Shown here piece by piece: positions 26,503-34,868 of a stretch of 64,000 bases of DNA (within the stretch, counting starts at the first letter, position 1; each line of letters begins with the position of its first letter). The DNA is taken from positions 3,348,001 through 3,412,000 of the forward strand of contig NZ_CP132911.1 in NCBI RefSeq assembly GCF_036320485.1, given 5' to 3'. The notes beneath the pieces are model-generated. The model saw nothing but the letters and a program-made list of their open reading frames with translations. It was not told the origin of the DNA and ran no database searches. This stretch comes from Dyella sp. A6 (GTDB lineage Bacteria > Pseudomonadota > Gammaproteobacteria > Xanthomonadales > Rhodanobacteraceae). The position numbers and the translations under genes are program-made.

Positions 26503-27768
26503 TCACACGCTGGCGGACAAGGTCTCCGGCTCCACGCGACCCATGCGGATGCCGTTCACGAACACCGAGAACGCCAGCTTGCCGGCCAGCCCCTGCGTCT
26601 GCTGCATCCAGGGCGGCAGCCAGCGCGGCGGCGCCAGGGTGCCGTCGAGGAAACAGGGCTCCAGGCTCAGCACATCCGCCAGTGCAAGCTTGCCGGCGAA
26701 CAGGTAGCGCAGCAGGTCCATGCGCCGTGCGCGGAATGCCCAGCGGAAGAAGGTGTGCACCGTGAGCAGCCCCGACAGGTAGACATTGTCCTTGGCGAAG
26801 GCCGAGCCCCCGCTGACCGGCACGCCACGGAACACCCGCTGGGCGGACCGGAAGCTGTCGGCCACGCCTTGCCCACGTTCGTGGAAGAACCGGTAGACCT
26901 CGACGAAATCGGCACCATTGAGCGCCAGGTCGATCGCCAGGATGCGCAGACTGATGCGCTTGAGCCGTGCGATGTCGATGGCTCCCGACATCAGCTCGGC
27001 AAACACCGCCAGGCCTTCCTGGGTCGCGGTGACGCGTGGCGAGGTACGCGCCAGCGAGCCCAGCAGCGGCTGCGCGCGGCCGTTCAATGCGGTCAGCGAA
27101 TGCACGAACGCCTCGTGCGCCAGCAGCTGGTGCCGGTCGTATTCGCTGAAACAGGTACCGCCGCGCAGGCGGATCCGGGTCGCGCCGGCGGCCGCCTTGG
27201 CGGTCAGCTCGGGATCGATGGTCACAGCGATCGTGCCCGGCCCGAAGAATGCGTCCAGCGCTGTGGCCAGCTCGTCGCGCAAACTGGCGGCCGGAATCTG
27301 CGCGCCGGCCTCGCGGCCGGGAAGGTCCGCACCCAGTTCGTCGGACAGCTCGACGAAATAGCGCGCCGCGTCCAGATTGCTGCGATCGCTACCGGGAATC
27401 GGGTCACCCGGCCTGCCGTACAGCGTGATCGAGGGTGCCGTGACGCCGCTGCTGCCGACCGCCTCGAGCATGCCGGCCGCGATACGCCAGGACTCGGCCG
27501 TGCGGCGCAGATAGGTGCACAGCGGGTCATCGCCGTCCGCGGCCTGCTCCACGGCGGCCAGCTCGGCCCGCGCCTCGGCCAGATCGGGACGCCGGTAGTC
27601 GACCTCGGGCAAGCTGTAACGTGCCTGTGCGTAGTCGGCGATCATCCGCTGCTCCAGCGACGCCGGCCAGGCCACCGTGCCAAGAATGTGGATGCCGCGC
27701 ACCGCGGCGAGCAGGCGCCGGTCGAGCTCCGCGCAGCGTTGCGACAACGCGGCCGCGATGCCGCTCAT
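26503..27768 (-). CDS. QEGLA-motif (DUF1704/TIGR02421) protein
   Basis: The 421-residue protein has the family's TQEGLAVFAEL motif and an upstream HEAFVHSLTALNG segment. HExxxH followed by a downstream Glu resembles a zinc-peptidase active site, although no activity is established. Family members have been annotated as 'flavohemoglobin expression-modulating'. The start ATG overlaps the stop codon of the small membrane protein upstream (ATGA at 27765-27768), indicating translational coupling. The operon order is rsgA, small membrane protein, QEGLA protein. Confidence 0.85.
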   Translation of the reverse strand: MSGIAAALSQRCAELDRRLLAAVRGIHILGTVAWPASLEQRMIADYAQARYSLPEVDYRRPDLAEARAELAAVEQAADGDDPLCTYLRRTAESWRIAAGMLEAVGSSGVTAPSITLYGRPGDPIPGSDRSNLDAARYFVELSDELGADLPGREAGAQIPAASLRDELATALDAFFGPGTIAVTIDPELTAKAAAGATRIRLRGGTCFSEYDRHQLLAHEAFVHSLTALNGRAQPLLGSLARTSPRVTATQEGLAVFAELMSGAIDIARLKRISLRILAIDLALNGADFVEVYRFFHERGQGVADSFRSAQRVFRGVPVSGGSAFAKDNVYLSGLLTVHTFFRWAFRARRMDLLRYLFAGKLALADVLSLEPCFLDGTLAPPRWLPPWMQQTQGLAGKLAFSVFVNGIRMGRVEPETLSASV

Positions 27769-27992
27769 GGCCGCTTCCTGTCGCTCTTGCGCAAGGTCCA
27801 CCGCGCCATCGACGCGGCCAGCAGCGACATGGCGGCGGCCGGCACGATCACCAGCAACGGGCCATCCCGGTGTGCGATATCCCGCCAGGCGCCGAAGGCG
27901 ACAAGCATGCCCAGCAGCAGCATGCCGATGCCGAAAACCCATGACATGCCCCCGGATATGCCCGAGGTCGCGCCGGCTCCGCCGCTGCGCAT
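27765..27992 (-). CDS. Small two-helix membrane protein
   Basis: The protein is 75 residues with two hydrophobic helices (WVFGIGMLLLGMLVAFGAW; PLLVIVPAAAMSLLAASM) and a basic tail (RWTLRKSDRKRP). Its first ATG is six bases after the rsgA stop. A second ATG at 27947, preceded by GGGGG, would give a 60-residue protein starting at the first helix. It is coupled by ATGA to the QEGLA gene. No family is recognised; the gene order suggests a membrane partner or a passenger in the operon. Confidence 0.7.
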   Translation of the reverse strand: MRSGGAGATSGISGGMSWVFGIGMLLLGMLVAFGAWRDIAHRDGPLLVIVPAAAMSLLAASMARWTLRKSDRKRP

Positions 27993-27998
27993 GGCCGG

Positions 27999-29054
27999 CT
28001 AATCCCGCTCGCGCTTGCCGCGTGGGCTGTGCGGCCGCTCGACCGGGCGGCCGCCGCGCTGCCGGCGCAGGCGCGCCTCCAGGGTGGCGGCCTGTTCCTC
28101 GCGCTCGTCGCGCAGCTTGAGATAGTTGCGCCAGCGCTCAGGTGCCAGCTCGCCGCTGTCCAGGGCGGCCTGCACGGCACAACCGGGCTCGCTGCCATGA
28201 CCGCAGTCGGCGAAGCGGCAGCTCTCGGCCAGCTCCTCGATATCGGCGAACAGGTCGAGGTTTTCCTCGCCGGTGAGCTTCAGTTCGCGCATGCCGGGCG
28301 TGTCGATCAGGCAACCGCCCGAGGGCAGCGGCAGCAGCGCACGGTGCGTGGTGGTGTGGCGACCGCGACTGTCGTGGGCACGCACCGCACCGGTCGCCAT
28401 CTTGTCGATGCCCAGCAGGGTGTTGGTGAGAGTGGATTTGCCGGCACCGGACGAGCCCACCAGCACCGCGCTGTCGCCCGGTTGCAGGTACTGCGCAAGC
28501 ACCGCCACGCTGGCCGGGTCCTTGCCGTTGATGGCATGGATCGGCGTGCCCTCGGGCAGGCGTTCGCGCAATGCGTCGATGCGCCCGATGGCATCCGCGC
28601 TGGCATCCAGCTTGCTCAGCAGCACCACCGGCTGCGCGCCGGAATCCTCGGTCAGTGACAGATAACGCTCGATCCGCGCCGGATTGAAGTCGCCGTCCAG
28701 CCCGGTCAGCACCAGCACGTAATCGATGTTGGCGGCGATCAGCTGGCGCTCGTAGCGCTCGCCGGCGGCCGCGCGCGACAACACTGTGCGCCGCGGCAAC
28801 ACCCGCACGATATGCGGCGGCTGCCCCGGCTCGACCTCCACGAAATCGCCGACGGCCGGACGCTCCGACGGGTCCAGTCCGCGCTTCAGGAAATGGCCGG
28901 CCGGCTGCGCGCCGAAGCTGTGTTCGCCATCGTGCAATTCATAGCCGGCGCGGTGCTGGGCGGCGACCCGTGCAAGCCGCAGGCCGTCCGCCGGCAGGGG
29001 GCCGTCACGCCAGCCGATACGGCGCAGACGCTCGATGATCTGGTGCTCCGTCAT
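27999..29054 (-). CDS. rsgA: Ribosome small-subunit-dependent GTPase A
   Basis: This 351-residue circularly permuted GTPase helps late maturation of the 30S subunit. The N-terminal OB-fold (VGDFVEVEPG...HIVRVLPRRTVLSRAAAG) is followed by G-motifs in permuted order: G4 LSKLD (146-150), G1 GSSGAGKST (200-208) and G3 DTPG (251-254). A C-terminal zinc knuckle has Cys279, Cys284, His286 and Cys292. Length is normal. It is the first gene of a three-gene operon with a small membrane protein and the QEGLA protein. Confidence 0.96.
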   Translation of the reverse strand: MTEHQIIERLRRIGWRDGPLPADGLRLARVAAQHRAGYELHDGEHSFGAQPAGHFLKRGLDPSERPAVGDFVEVEPGQPPHIVRVLPRRTVLSRAAAGERYERQLIAANIDYVLVLTGLDGDFNPARIERYLSLTEDSGAQPVVLLSKLDASADAIGRIDALRERLPEGTPIHAINGKDPASVAVLAQYLQPGDSAVLVGSSGAGKSTLTNTLLGIDKMATGAVRAHDSRGRHTTTHRALLPLPSGGCLIDTPGMRELKLTGEENLDLFADIEELAESCRFADCGHGSEPGCAVQAALDSGELAPERWRNYLKLRDEREEQAATLEARLRRQRGGRPVERPHSPRGKRERD

Positions 29055-29205
29055 GACGACGATCTTGCCTATTCACGGGTTGACCGAGAATAGCCCGGAA
29101 TCACACTCCGCGTCGCCCCGCCAGCCCTCGCGCTGCAATGCATCACGCTGCTAGCATCGGCGCGCCGGCGATGGTGCCGGGCAAGCATCGTGAAGGATCC
29201 CGGCG

Positions 29206-30450
29206 TTGTCAGCGATAAGTCCCAGCACGCACCTGGCGGATGTGCGATACGAAATCCGCGGCGCCCTCACCCGCCGCGCCCGCGAGCTGGAAACCGCGGG
29301 GCACCCGATCATCAAACTGAACATCGGCAACCCGGGCCGCTACGGTTTCGAGACACCGGCCCATCTGCGCGAAGCGATCGCCAGCCACCTGCGCGACAGC
29401 GAAGCCTATGGCCACGAACAGGGCCTGGACGAGGCGCGCGCGGCGATTGCGGCACAACAGCAAGGCCGGGGCGCACGCCATGTGACGCCGGAGCGCATCT
29501 TCGTCGGCAACGGCGTCAGCGAGCTGATCGACCTGAGCCTGCGCGCCCTGCTGCAGCCGGGCGATGAAGTGCTGCTGCCCAGCCCCGACTATCCGCTGTG
29601 GAGCGCCGCGACGATCCTCAACGGCGGCTCGCCGCGCTACTACCGCTGCCTGGCGGAAAACGGCCACCTGCCCAACCCGGACGAAATCGAAGCCCTGATC
29701 ACCCCGCGCACACGCGCCCTGGTCCTGATCAATCCGAACAACCCCACCGGCGCGGTATATCCGCATGCGCTGCTGGAACGCATCGTGGCAGTGGCGGCAC
29801 GGCACGGCCTGCTGCTGATGGCCGACGAGATCTATGACGAGATCCTTTACGACGACACGCCATTCCAGCCGCTGGCCGAAGTGGCCGGTGAGCACCCCTG
29901 CCTCAGCTTCGGTGGCCTCAGCAAGGTCTACCGTGCCTGCGGCTACCGTGTCGGCTGGATGAGTCTGTCCGGCCAGCCGGCGCACAGCGCCGAATACCGC
30001 GACGCGCTGCAGCTGCTGGCTGCGTTGCGGCTGTGCGCCAATGTCACCGCGCAATGGGCGGTGCCCGCCGCGCTGACCGGCAGCCCGACCATCCAGGCGT
30101 TGACCGCACCCGGCGGCCGCCTGCACGAGGCCCGCCGGGTGGTGCTGGAAGGCGTCGCTGCCAGCGACTATCTCGACGTGGTCGAGCCGGCCGGCGCGCT
30201 GTACGCCTTCCCGCAGGTCCGCGCCGACCGCATCGAGACGTTCGACGACCAGGCCTTCGCCCTGCGCCTGCTGGACGAGGAATCGGTGCTGGTCGTCCCC
30301 GGCTCCAGCTTCAACGTGACCGCCAGCCGCCACCTGCGGCTGACCCTGCTGCCGCAACCGGCCGACCTGGCCGAGGTGTTCGTGCGCATGGAACGCGTGC
30401 TGGCGCGGATGGCGGCCGCGCAGTCCGAACGCATCACCGCCGCGGCCTGA
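29206..30450 (+). CDS. alaA: PLP-dependent alanine aminotransferase
   Basis: The 414-residue class I/II aminotransferase closely follows AlaA: YEIRGALTRRARELE near the start, KLNIGNPGRYGFETP, and the PLP-binding lysine in FGGLSKVYRACGYRVGW. The family exchanges amino groups between alanine and 2-oxoglutarate, linking pyruvate and glutamate pools. It begins at a TTG preceded by AAGGATCC. Nine bases separate it from the SGNH hydrolase gene, so the two are probably co-transcribed. Confidence 0.9.
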   Translation: MSAISPSTHLADVRYEIRGALTRRARELETAGHPIIKLNIGNPGRYGFETPAHLREAIASHLRDSEAYGHEQGLDEARAAIAAQQQGRGARHVTPERIFVGNGVSELIDLSLRALLQPGDEVLLPSPDYPLWSAATILNGGSPRYYRCLAENGHLPNPDEIEALITPRTRALVLINPNNPTGAVYPHALLERIVAVAARHGLLLMADEIYDEILYDDTPFQPLAEVAGEHPCLSFGGLSKVYRACGYRVGWMSLSGQPAHSAEYRDALQLLAALRLCANVTAQWAVPAALTGSPTIQALTAPGGRLHEARRVVLEGVAASDYLDVVEPAGALYAFPQVRADRIETFDDQAFALRLLDEESVLVVPGSSFNVTASRHLRLTLLPQPADLAEVFVRMERVLARMAAAQSERITAAA

Positions 30451-30459
30451 ACGACCACC

Positions 30460-31065
30460 ATGAGCCTGCGCTACCTGGCCTTGGGCGACTCCTACACCAT
30501 CGGCGAGGGGGTCGCCCCCGACGGACGCTGGCCCGAGCAGTTGGCACGGCGCCTGCGCGACGCGGGCGTGCCGCTGCAGACACCACGCATCCTGGCCACC
30601 ACCGGCTGGACCACCGACGAGCTGTCCGCCGCAATGGATGCCAGTCGTCTGGAGCCGCCATACGACCTGGTCAGCCTGCTGATCGGCGTGAACAACCAGT
30701 ACCGCGGACGGACCGCGGATGACTACCGCGCGGAATTCCGGCGCCTGCTGGCGCGGGCGACCGGACTGTCCGGCGGGCGTCCCGGGCGCGTGCTGGTGCT
30801 GTCGATTCCGGACTGGGGCGTGACCCCGTTCGCCCGCCAGGAAAACCGTGACAGCACGCGGATCGGCGCCGAACTGGATGCCTACAACGCGCTGGCCCGC
30901 GACGAAACCTGCCGCCACGGTGCGCACTGGGTCGACATCACCCCGATCTCGCGGCAATGTCCCGCGCTGCTCGCCACCGACGGCCTGCACCCCTCGGCGG
31001 AGCAATATGCCCGCTGGGCCGAAGCCGCCCAGAATGCCGCCCGCGAGGCACTGCAGTCGTCCTGA
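30460..31065 (+). CDS. SGNH/GDSL family hydrolase
   Basis: The 201-residue enzyme has the SGNH blocks: GDSYTIGEG with the nucleophile serine, the oxyanion glycine around Thr-Gly-Trp, GVNNQYRG, and DGLHPSAEQY with the catalytic Asp-x-x-His. It has no signal peptide, so it is probably cytoplasmic. It hydrolyses an ester or thioester; the substrate is unknown. It lies nine bases after alaA in an apparent operon. Confidence 0.88.
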   Translation: MSLRYLALGDSYTIGEGVAPDGRWPEQLARRLRDAGVPLQTPRILATTGWTTDELSAAMDASRLEPPYDLVSLLIGVNNQYRGRTADDYRAEFRRLLARATGLSGGRPGRVLVLSIPDWGVTPFARQENRDSTRIGAELDAYNALARDETCRHGAHWVDITPISRQCPALLATDGLHPSAEQYARWAEAAQNAAREALQSS

Positions 31066-31151
31066 GCCGGCGTCGTCCGACCCGCGCTTGAAGCCGACCC
31101 GCTCCGCCGGCATATCGGCGGTATCATTGCGTTTCCCTGCCGGAGTCCAAC

Positions 31152-32057
31152 ATGTCCCTCGACACCCCCACCCGCGAACGTATCGAAACCCTGCTCAACG
31201 ACCACCGCGTGGTGCTGTTCATGAAGGGCCACCGTGCGCAGCCGATGTGCGGTTTCTCCGCCGCCGCGGTCAACACACTGAACGAGCTGCTGCCGGACTA
31301 CCACACGGTCAACGTGCTGGACGACCCGGCGATCCGCGAGGGCATCAAGGAGTTCGGCCAGTGGCCGACCATCCCGCAGCTCTATGTGGACGGCGAACTG
31401 GTTGGCGGCGCCGACATCATCCGTCAGATGTACGGCAGCGGCGAACTGCACCAGCTGTTCGGCGCGGCCGCACCGGACCGCACGCCGCCGGAAATCACCA
31501 TCACCGACAAGGCCGCCGAGGCGATCCGCCAGGGCACCGCGAACGCCGAAGGACTGGCGCTGCATCTGGAGATCGGTCCGGACCACAGCGCCGGCTTCCA
31601 GCTCGCGCCAGCCAGCGAGCATGACATCGTGGCGCATGCCAACGGCCTCGAAGTGCACTTCGACCCGGCCAGCGCGCAGCGCGCCAAGGGCATCGTGATC
31701 GACTGGGTCTCCACCATGCAGGGCGAAGGCCTCAGCCTGAAGTTTCCCGGCGCGCAGGACGTGAAGTCGCTGGACGTGCAGGAACTGGGCCGCCGGCTCG
31801 ATGCCGGCGACATCGTGCTGGTGGACGTGCGCCCTGCCGCCGCCCGCGCCATGCTGCCCGCGCTGGCGCAGGCCCGCATCCTGGAAGACGAAGGATACGA
31901 GGCCATCGCCAACCTGCCCAAGGACACCCCGCTCGCCTTCATCTGCCAGCGCGGCATCTCCAGCCAGGGCGTGGCCCAGCGCTTTGCCGCCCACGGCTTC
32001 AGCCAGGTGCACAACGTCGAAGGCGGCATGGAAGCCTGGAACGACCAGATCCACTGA
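31152..32057 (+). CDS. Monothiol glutaredoxin (Grx4-type) fused to IscA-like and rhodanese domains
   Basis: The protein is 301 residues with three domains. Residues 1-107 are a monothiol glutaredoxin with CGFS at 33-36 and WPTIPQLYVDGELVGG. Residues about 113-200 follow the IscA/HesB pattern (EITITDKAAEAIRQ, GFQLAPASEHDIV, GLEVHFDPAS, GEGLSLKFPG) but contain no cysteine, so this part cannot bind a cluster in the usual way. Residues about 205-301 are a rhodanese domain with Cys265 in CQRGISS. CGFS glutaredoxins carry [2Fe-2S] clusters with glutathione; the rhodanese suggests sulfur transfer. GGAG precedes the ATG. Similar fusions are known in Xanthomonadales. Confidence 0.92.
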   Translation: MSLDTPTRERIETLLNDHRVVLFMKGHRAQPMCGFSAAAVNTLNELLPDYHTVNVLDDPAIREGIKEFGQWPTIPQLYVDGELVGGADIIRQMYGSGELHQLFGAAAPDRTPPEITITDKAAEAIRQGTANAEGLALHLEIGPDHSAGFQLAPASEHDIVAHANGLEVHFDPASAQRAKGIVIDWVSTMQGEGLSLKFPGAQDVKSLDVQELGRRLDAGDIVLVDVRPAAARAMLPALAQARILEDEGYEAIANLPKDTPLAFICQRGISSQGVAQRFAAHGFSQVHNVEGGMEAWNDQIH

Positions 32058-32084
32058 ACCTTCAGAAGCAGGCGTCACTGTGCA

Positions 32085-32107
32085 GGCAGGGGCCGTCGGC
32101 CCCTGCC
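32085..32107. terminator. Hairpin between the Grx fusion and AMP nucleosidase genes
   Basis: GGCAGGGGCC and GGCCCCTGCC form a perfect 10-bp stem with a GTC loop, between two convergent genes. There is no T-run; a shared terminator is plausible. Confidence 0.5.
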
Positions 32108-32122
32108 TCGGCATGGCGGCCA

Positions 32123-32914
32123 TCAGTCGACGTCGATGTCTTCCTCGAAGCGCAGGTGTTTCACGCTGCGCCCGTTGCGCCGCACCAGTTTCAACGCCTC
32201 GATGCCGATGCGGATGTGCGACTCGACGAAATTCGCCGTGACATTGCGGTCGCTGAGCTCGGTCTTCACGCCCTCGGGAATCATCGGCTGGTCCGACACC
32301 AGCAGCAGCGCACCGCATGGAATCTTGTTGGCGAAACCCGCCGCGAAGATGGTGGCGGTTTCCATGTCGATGGCCATGCAGCGGGTTCGCCGCAGGTAAC
32401 TCTTGAAGGCGTCGTCGTGCTCCCAGACACGGCGGTTGGTGGTGTACACCGTGCCGGTCCAGTAGTCGTGCCCCAGGTCGCGGATCATGGTCGAGACGCC
32501 ACGCTGCAACTGGAACGCCGGCAGCGCCGGCACCTCCGGCGGCAGGTAGTCGTTGCTGGTGCCTTCGCCGCGGATCGCCGCGATCGGCAGCACCAGATCG
32601 CCGATCTGGTTCTTTCTCTTCAATCCGCCGCATTTACCCAGAAACAGCGCCGCCTTCGGCGAAATGGCACCGAGCAGGTCCATTACGGTCGCGGCATTCG
32701 GGCTTCCCATGCCGAAATTGATCAGGGTGATGCCATCGGCCGTGGCATTGGGCATGGGCCGATCGCGACCCTTCACCTCAACGCCATGCCATTCGGCGAA
32801 AAGGTCGACGTAATGGCCGAAATTGGTCAGCAGGATGTGCTGGCCGAACTGCTCCAGTGGCGTGCCGGTATAACGCGGCAGCCAGTTGGAAACGATATCG
32901 TGCTTGTCTTTCAT
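32123..32914 (-). CDS. amn: AMP nucleosidase
   Basis: The 263-residue phosphorylase-fold protein belongs to the short AMP nucleosidase group: LTNFGHYVDLFAEWHGV, INFGMGSPNAATVMDLL, ALFLGKCGGLK, and the substrate-pocket segment MAIDMETATIFAAGFA. It cleaves AMP to adenine and ribose 5-phosphate. E. coli Amn is longer and has an extra N-terminal domain that is absent here. The ATG at 32914, with AGAGA upstream, is preferred over a longer frame. It is a single gene on the minus strand. Confidence 0.9.
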   Translation of the reverse strand: MKDKHDIVSNWLPRYTGTPLEQFGQHILLTNFGHYVDLFAEWHGVEVKGRDRPMPNATADGITLINFGMGSPNAATVMDLLGAISPKAALFLGKCGGLKRKNQIGDLVLPIAAIRGEGTSNDYLPPEVPALPAFQLQRGVSTMIRDLGHDYWTGTVYTTNRRVWEHDDAFKSYLRRTRCMAIDMETATIFAAGFANKIPCGALLLVSDQPMIPEGVKTELSDRNVTANFVESHIRIGIEALKLVRRNGRSVKHLRFEEDIDVD

Positions 32915-33103
32915 GGAATCTCTTGAGGTCGGCACAGCAAACCGGTCGCTGTGCGTTACCGGCGACGCCACGCCGGCGAATTGCCAAAAGATCGTGCGCA
33001 CATCATAGACGCAGCAGGCAGCCGGCTGCATTCATTTTTGCGGATTCGCTCCACCGGTGTCGCGTGTTAAGGTTCGCCCCGCTGATCAAAGGGGGAACAA
33101 GCC

Positions 33104-34048
33104 ATGCGCATGGGTGTAGCAATTGATGCATCCTGCGACCTGCCGCAGGCATTTCTTCAGGAGCATGACATCACGGTCATGCCCATCGTGGTGCGCGTCG
33201 ACGATGCAACGTTCAAGGACGACCGTGCAACTGCCGAGATCCAGCGCTTCCTCGACCTGAAACTCGGTAGTCGCAGTCATTCGGCAGAAACCGTGCCCTG
33301 CTCGGTCGAGGACGTGCAGCAACTGTTCCTCGAGAAGCTGGTGCTGGAGCGGGACTGCGTGTTCTGCCTGACCATCAGTGCGACCCGCAGCCCGATCAAC
33401 GAGCACGTGATCAAGGCCAGCTTCAACGTGCTGAAGAACTACCGCAGCGTACGCGAACCCGCCGGCATCAGCGGGCCGTTCCTGATGCGCATCGTCGATA
33501 CGCGGACCATGTTCGCCGGCGCCGCACCGGTGATCGTGGAAGCCACGCGCCTGATCGCGGCCGAGCAGCCGCCGGCTGCGATCCGCGAACGGCTGGCGCA
33601 CATCGCCAACAACGCCTACGGCTACATGCTGCCGCGCGACCTGTACTACCTGCGTGCCCGGGCCAAGAAGAAGGGCGACAGCAGCGTGGGCCTGTTCAGC
33701 GCGGTGCTGGGTTCTACACTGGACATCAAGCCGATCCTGCGCGGTTATCGCGGCGAAACCGGACCCGTCGGCAAGGTCCGCGGGTTCGAACAGGGCACGC
33801 AGGCGCTGTTCGGCTACGCCGCCAAACGGGTCCACGCCGGACTGCTGGTGCCTGCGGTATGTGTGAGCTACGGCGGCGACCTATCGGAGCTGGCCGAGCT
33901 TCCGGGCTACGAGCGGCTGCGTTACGCCTGCCAGGAATGCGGTGTCGAACTGCTCGAAGCCCCGATGAGCATCACCGGCATGGTCAACGTGGGCGAAGGC
34001 GCGGTGACGCTCGGGTTCGCGGCCGAAGAGCACGTCGTCGACTTCTGA
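33104..34048 (+). CDS. DegV family protein
   Basis: The 314-residue two-domain protein opens with the DegV pattern (VAIDASCDLPQAFLQEHDITVMPIVV). It has the fatty-acid pocket segments SRSHSAETVPCS and FCLTISATRSP, then GSTLDIKPIL in the second domain. DegV/FakB proteins bind a fatty acid for phosphorylation by FakA-type kinases, or have unknown roles in proteobacteria. No kinase partner is nearby. GGGGGAACAAGCC precedes the ATG. A dyad follows the gene. Confidence 0.88.
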   Translation: MRMGVAIDASCDLPQAFLQEHDITVMPIVVRVDDATFKDDRATAEIQRFLDLKLGSRSHSAETVPCSVEDVQQLFLEKLVLERDCVFCLTISATRSPINEHVIKASFNVLKNYRSVREPAGISGPFLMRIVDTRTMFAGAAPVIVEATRLIAAEQPPAAIRERLAHIANNAYGYMLPRDLYYLRARAKKKGDSSVGLFSAVLGSTLDIKPILRGYRGETGPVGKVRGFEQGTQALFGYAAKRVHAGLLVPAVCVSYGGDLSELAELPGYERLRYACQECGVELLEAPMSITGMVNVGEGAVTLGFAAEEHVVDF

Positions 34049-34050
34049 AT

Positions 34051-34079
34051 ACCGTGACGCCGCGACCGATCGTCACGGT
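34051..34079 (+). terminator. Hairpin after the DegV gene
   Basis: ACCGTGACG (34051-34059) and CGTCACGGT (34071-34079) can pair across an 11-base loop just after the stop codon. There is no T-run, so termination is not certain. Confidence 0.4.
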
Positions 34080-34112
34080 GTCTCGCCGGCACAACGCGCA
34101 TAGAATGACCGC

Positions 34113-34751
34113 ATGATCCGACCTGGCATGCTGCTCCTGCTGGCCCTGGCCGTTGCGTCGCCGGCAACGGCCACGACGGTCTACAAGTGCGTCGCCGGCA
34201 ACGGCCAGGTGAGTTACCAGGGCACGCCCTGCCCGTCCGGCCAGAAGCAGCACACGCTCCAGTTGGTCAATCCACCACCGATCGAACCGGCGCCCGCGAC
34301 GTCGTCGCCCGCTGTCGCGCAGCAGCAGGCCATGCCGACCAGCGCGCCGCCACCGGAACCGGCGACCCCGGTCACGCCACCACCGCAAATGTATCGATGC
34401 GTGCGCGCCACCGACGGCACGACTTACCTCAGCACGAACGGGCACCCGGCTCCGTACCTCGCGCCACTGGGCATGCTCGGCATCGTCCCCAGCTCGTTGG
34501 CCCAGACCTACAGTGCCGCCAACCACATGGGACACGGCAAGGTCACCGCCGGCCTGGTCGCCAGCCGCTACACCACGGTGCGCGACGACTGCCGCGCACT
34601 GAGTCCACGCGAAACATGCCAGGCCCTTGAGGATGCGTACAACGCCAACCAGGCCAAGCTCTTTCGCGCCTTCCACGACCAGGAAGCGAGCCTGAAGCAA
34701 CGCCAGACCCAACTCGAATCGGAGCTCACGCACTGCCCCGGCAGCCACTAG
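34113..34751 (+). CDS. DUF4124 domain secreted protein
   Basis: The 212-residue protein has a signal peptide (MIRPGMLLLLALAVASPATA). A DUF4124 domain follows (TVYKCVAGNGQVSYQGTPCPSG; two cysteines). A Pro/Ala/Thr-rich linker (about 53-90) leads to a second domain with its own YRCVRATDGTTYLST repeat of the same pattern, and a helical C-terminus with cysteines. DUF4124 proteins are periplasmic or envelope-associated and of unknown function. No strong ribosome site precedes the ATG. A 7-bp inverted repeat, TTGCGCA/TGCGCAA (34762-34780), follows the stop. Confidence 0.82.
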   Translation: MIRPGMLLLLALAVASPATATTVYKCVAGNGQVSYQGTPCPSGQKQHTLQLVNPPPIEPAPATSSPAVAQQQAMPTSAPPPEPATPVTPPPQMYRCVRATDGTTYLSTNGHPAPYLAPLGMLGIVPSSLAQTYSAANHMGHGKVTAGLVASRYTTVRDDCRALSPRETCQALEDAYNANQAKLFRAFHDQEASLKQRQTQLESELTHCPGSH

Positions 34752-34818
34752 TTCCGGCACGTTGCGCACTCTTTGCGCAATGCGATCCAAGGCGTTGTTA
34801 CGCAAGGCGACCCGCGGA

Positions 34819-34864
34819 TTGTCCACAGGCTTTTCACCAGGGTTTCCCCAGACGCTGTGGAAAA
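34819..34864. promoter_or_regulatory. Two near-consensus DnaA boxes between convergent genes
   Basis: TTGTCCACA (34819-34827) and TGTGGAAAA (34856-34864, opposite orientation) each differ by one base from the DnaA box TTATCCACA. They lie in the 117-bp gap between the DUF4124 and SDR stop codons. Function is unknown and chance is possible. Confidence 0.3.
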
Positions 34865-34868
34865 CCCT

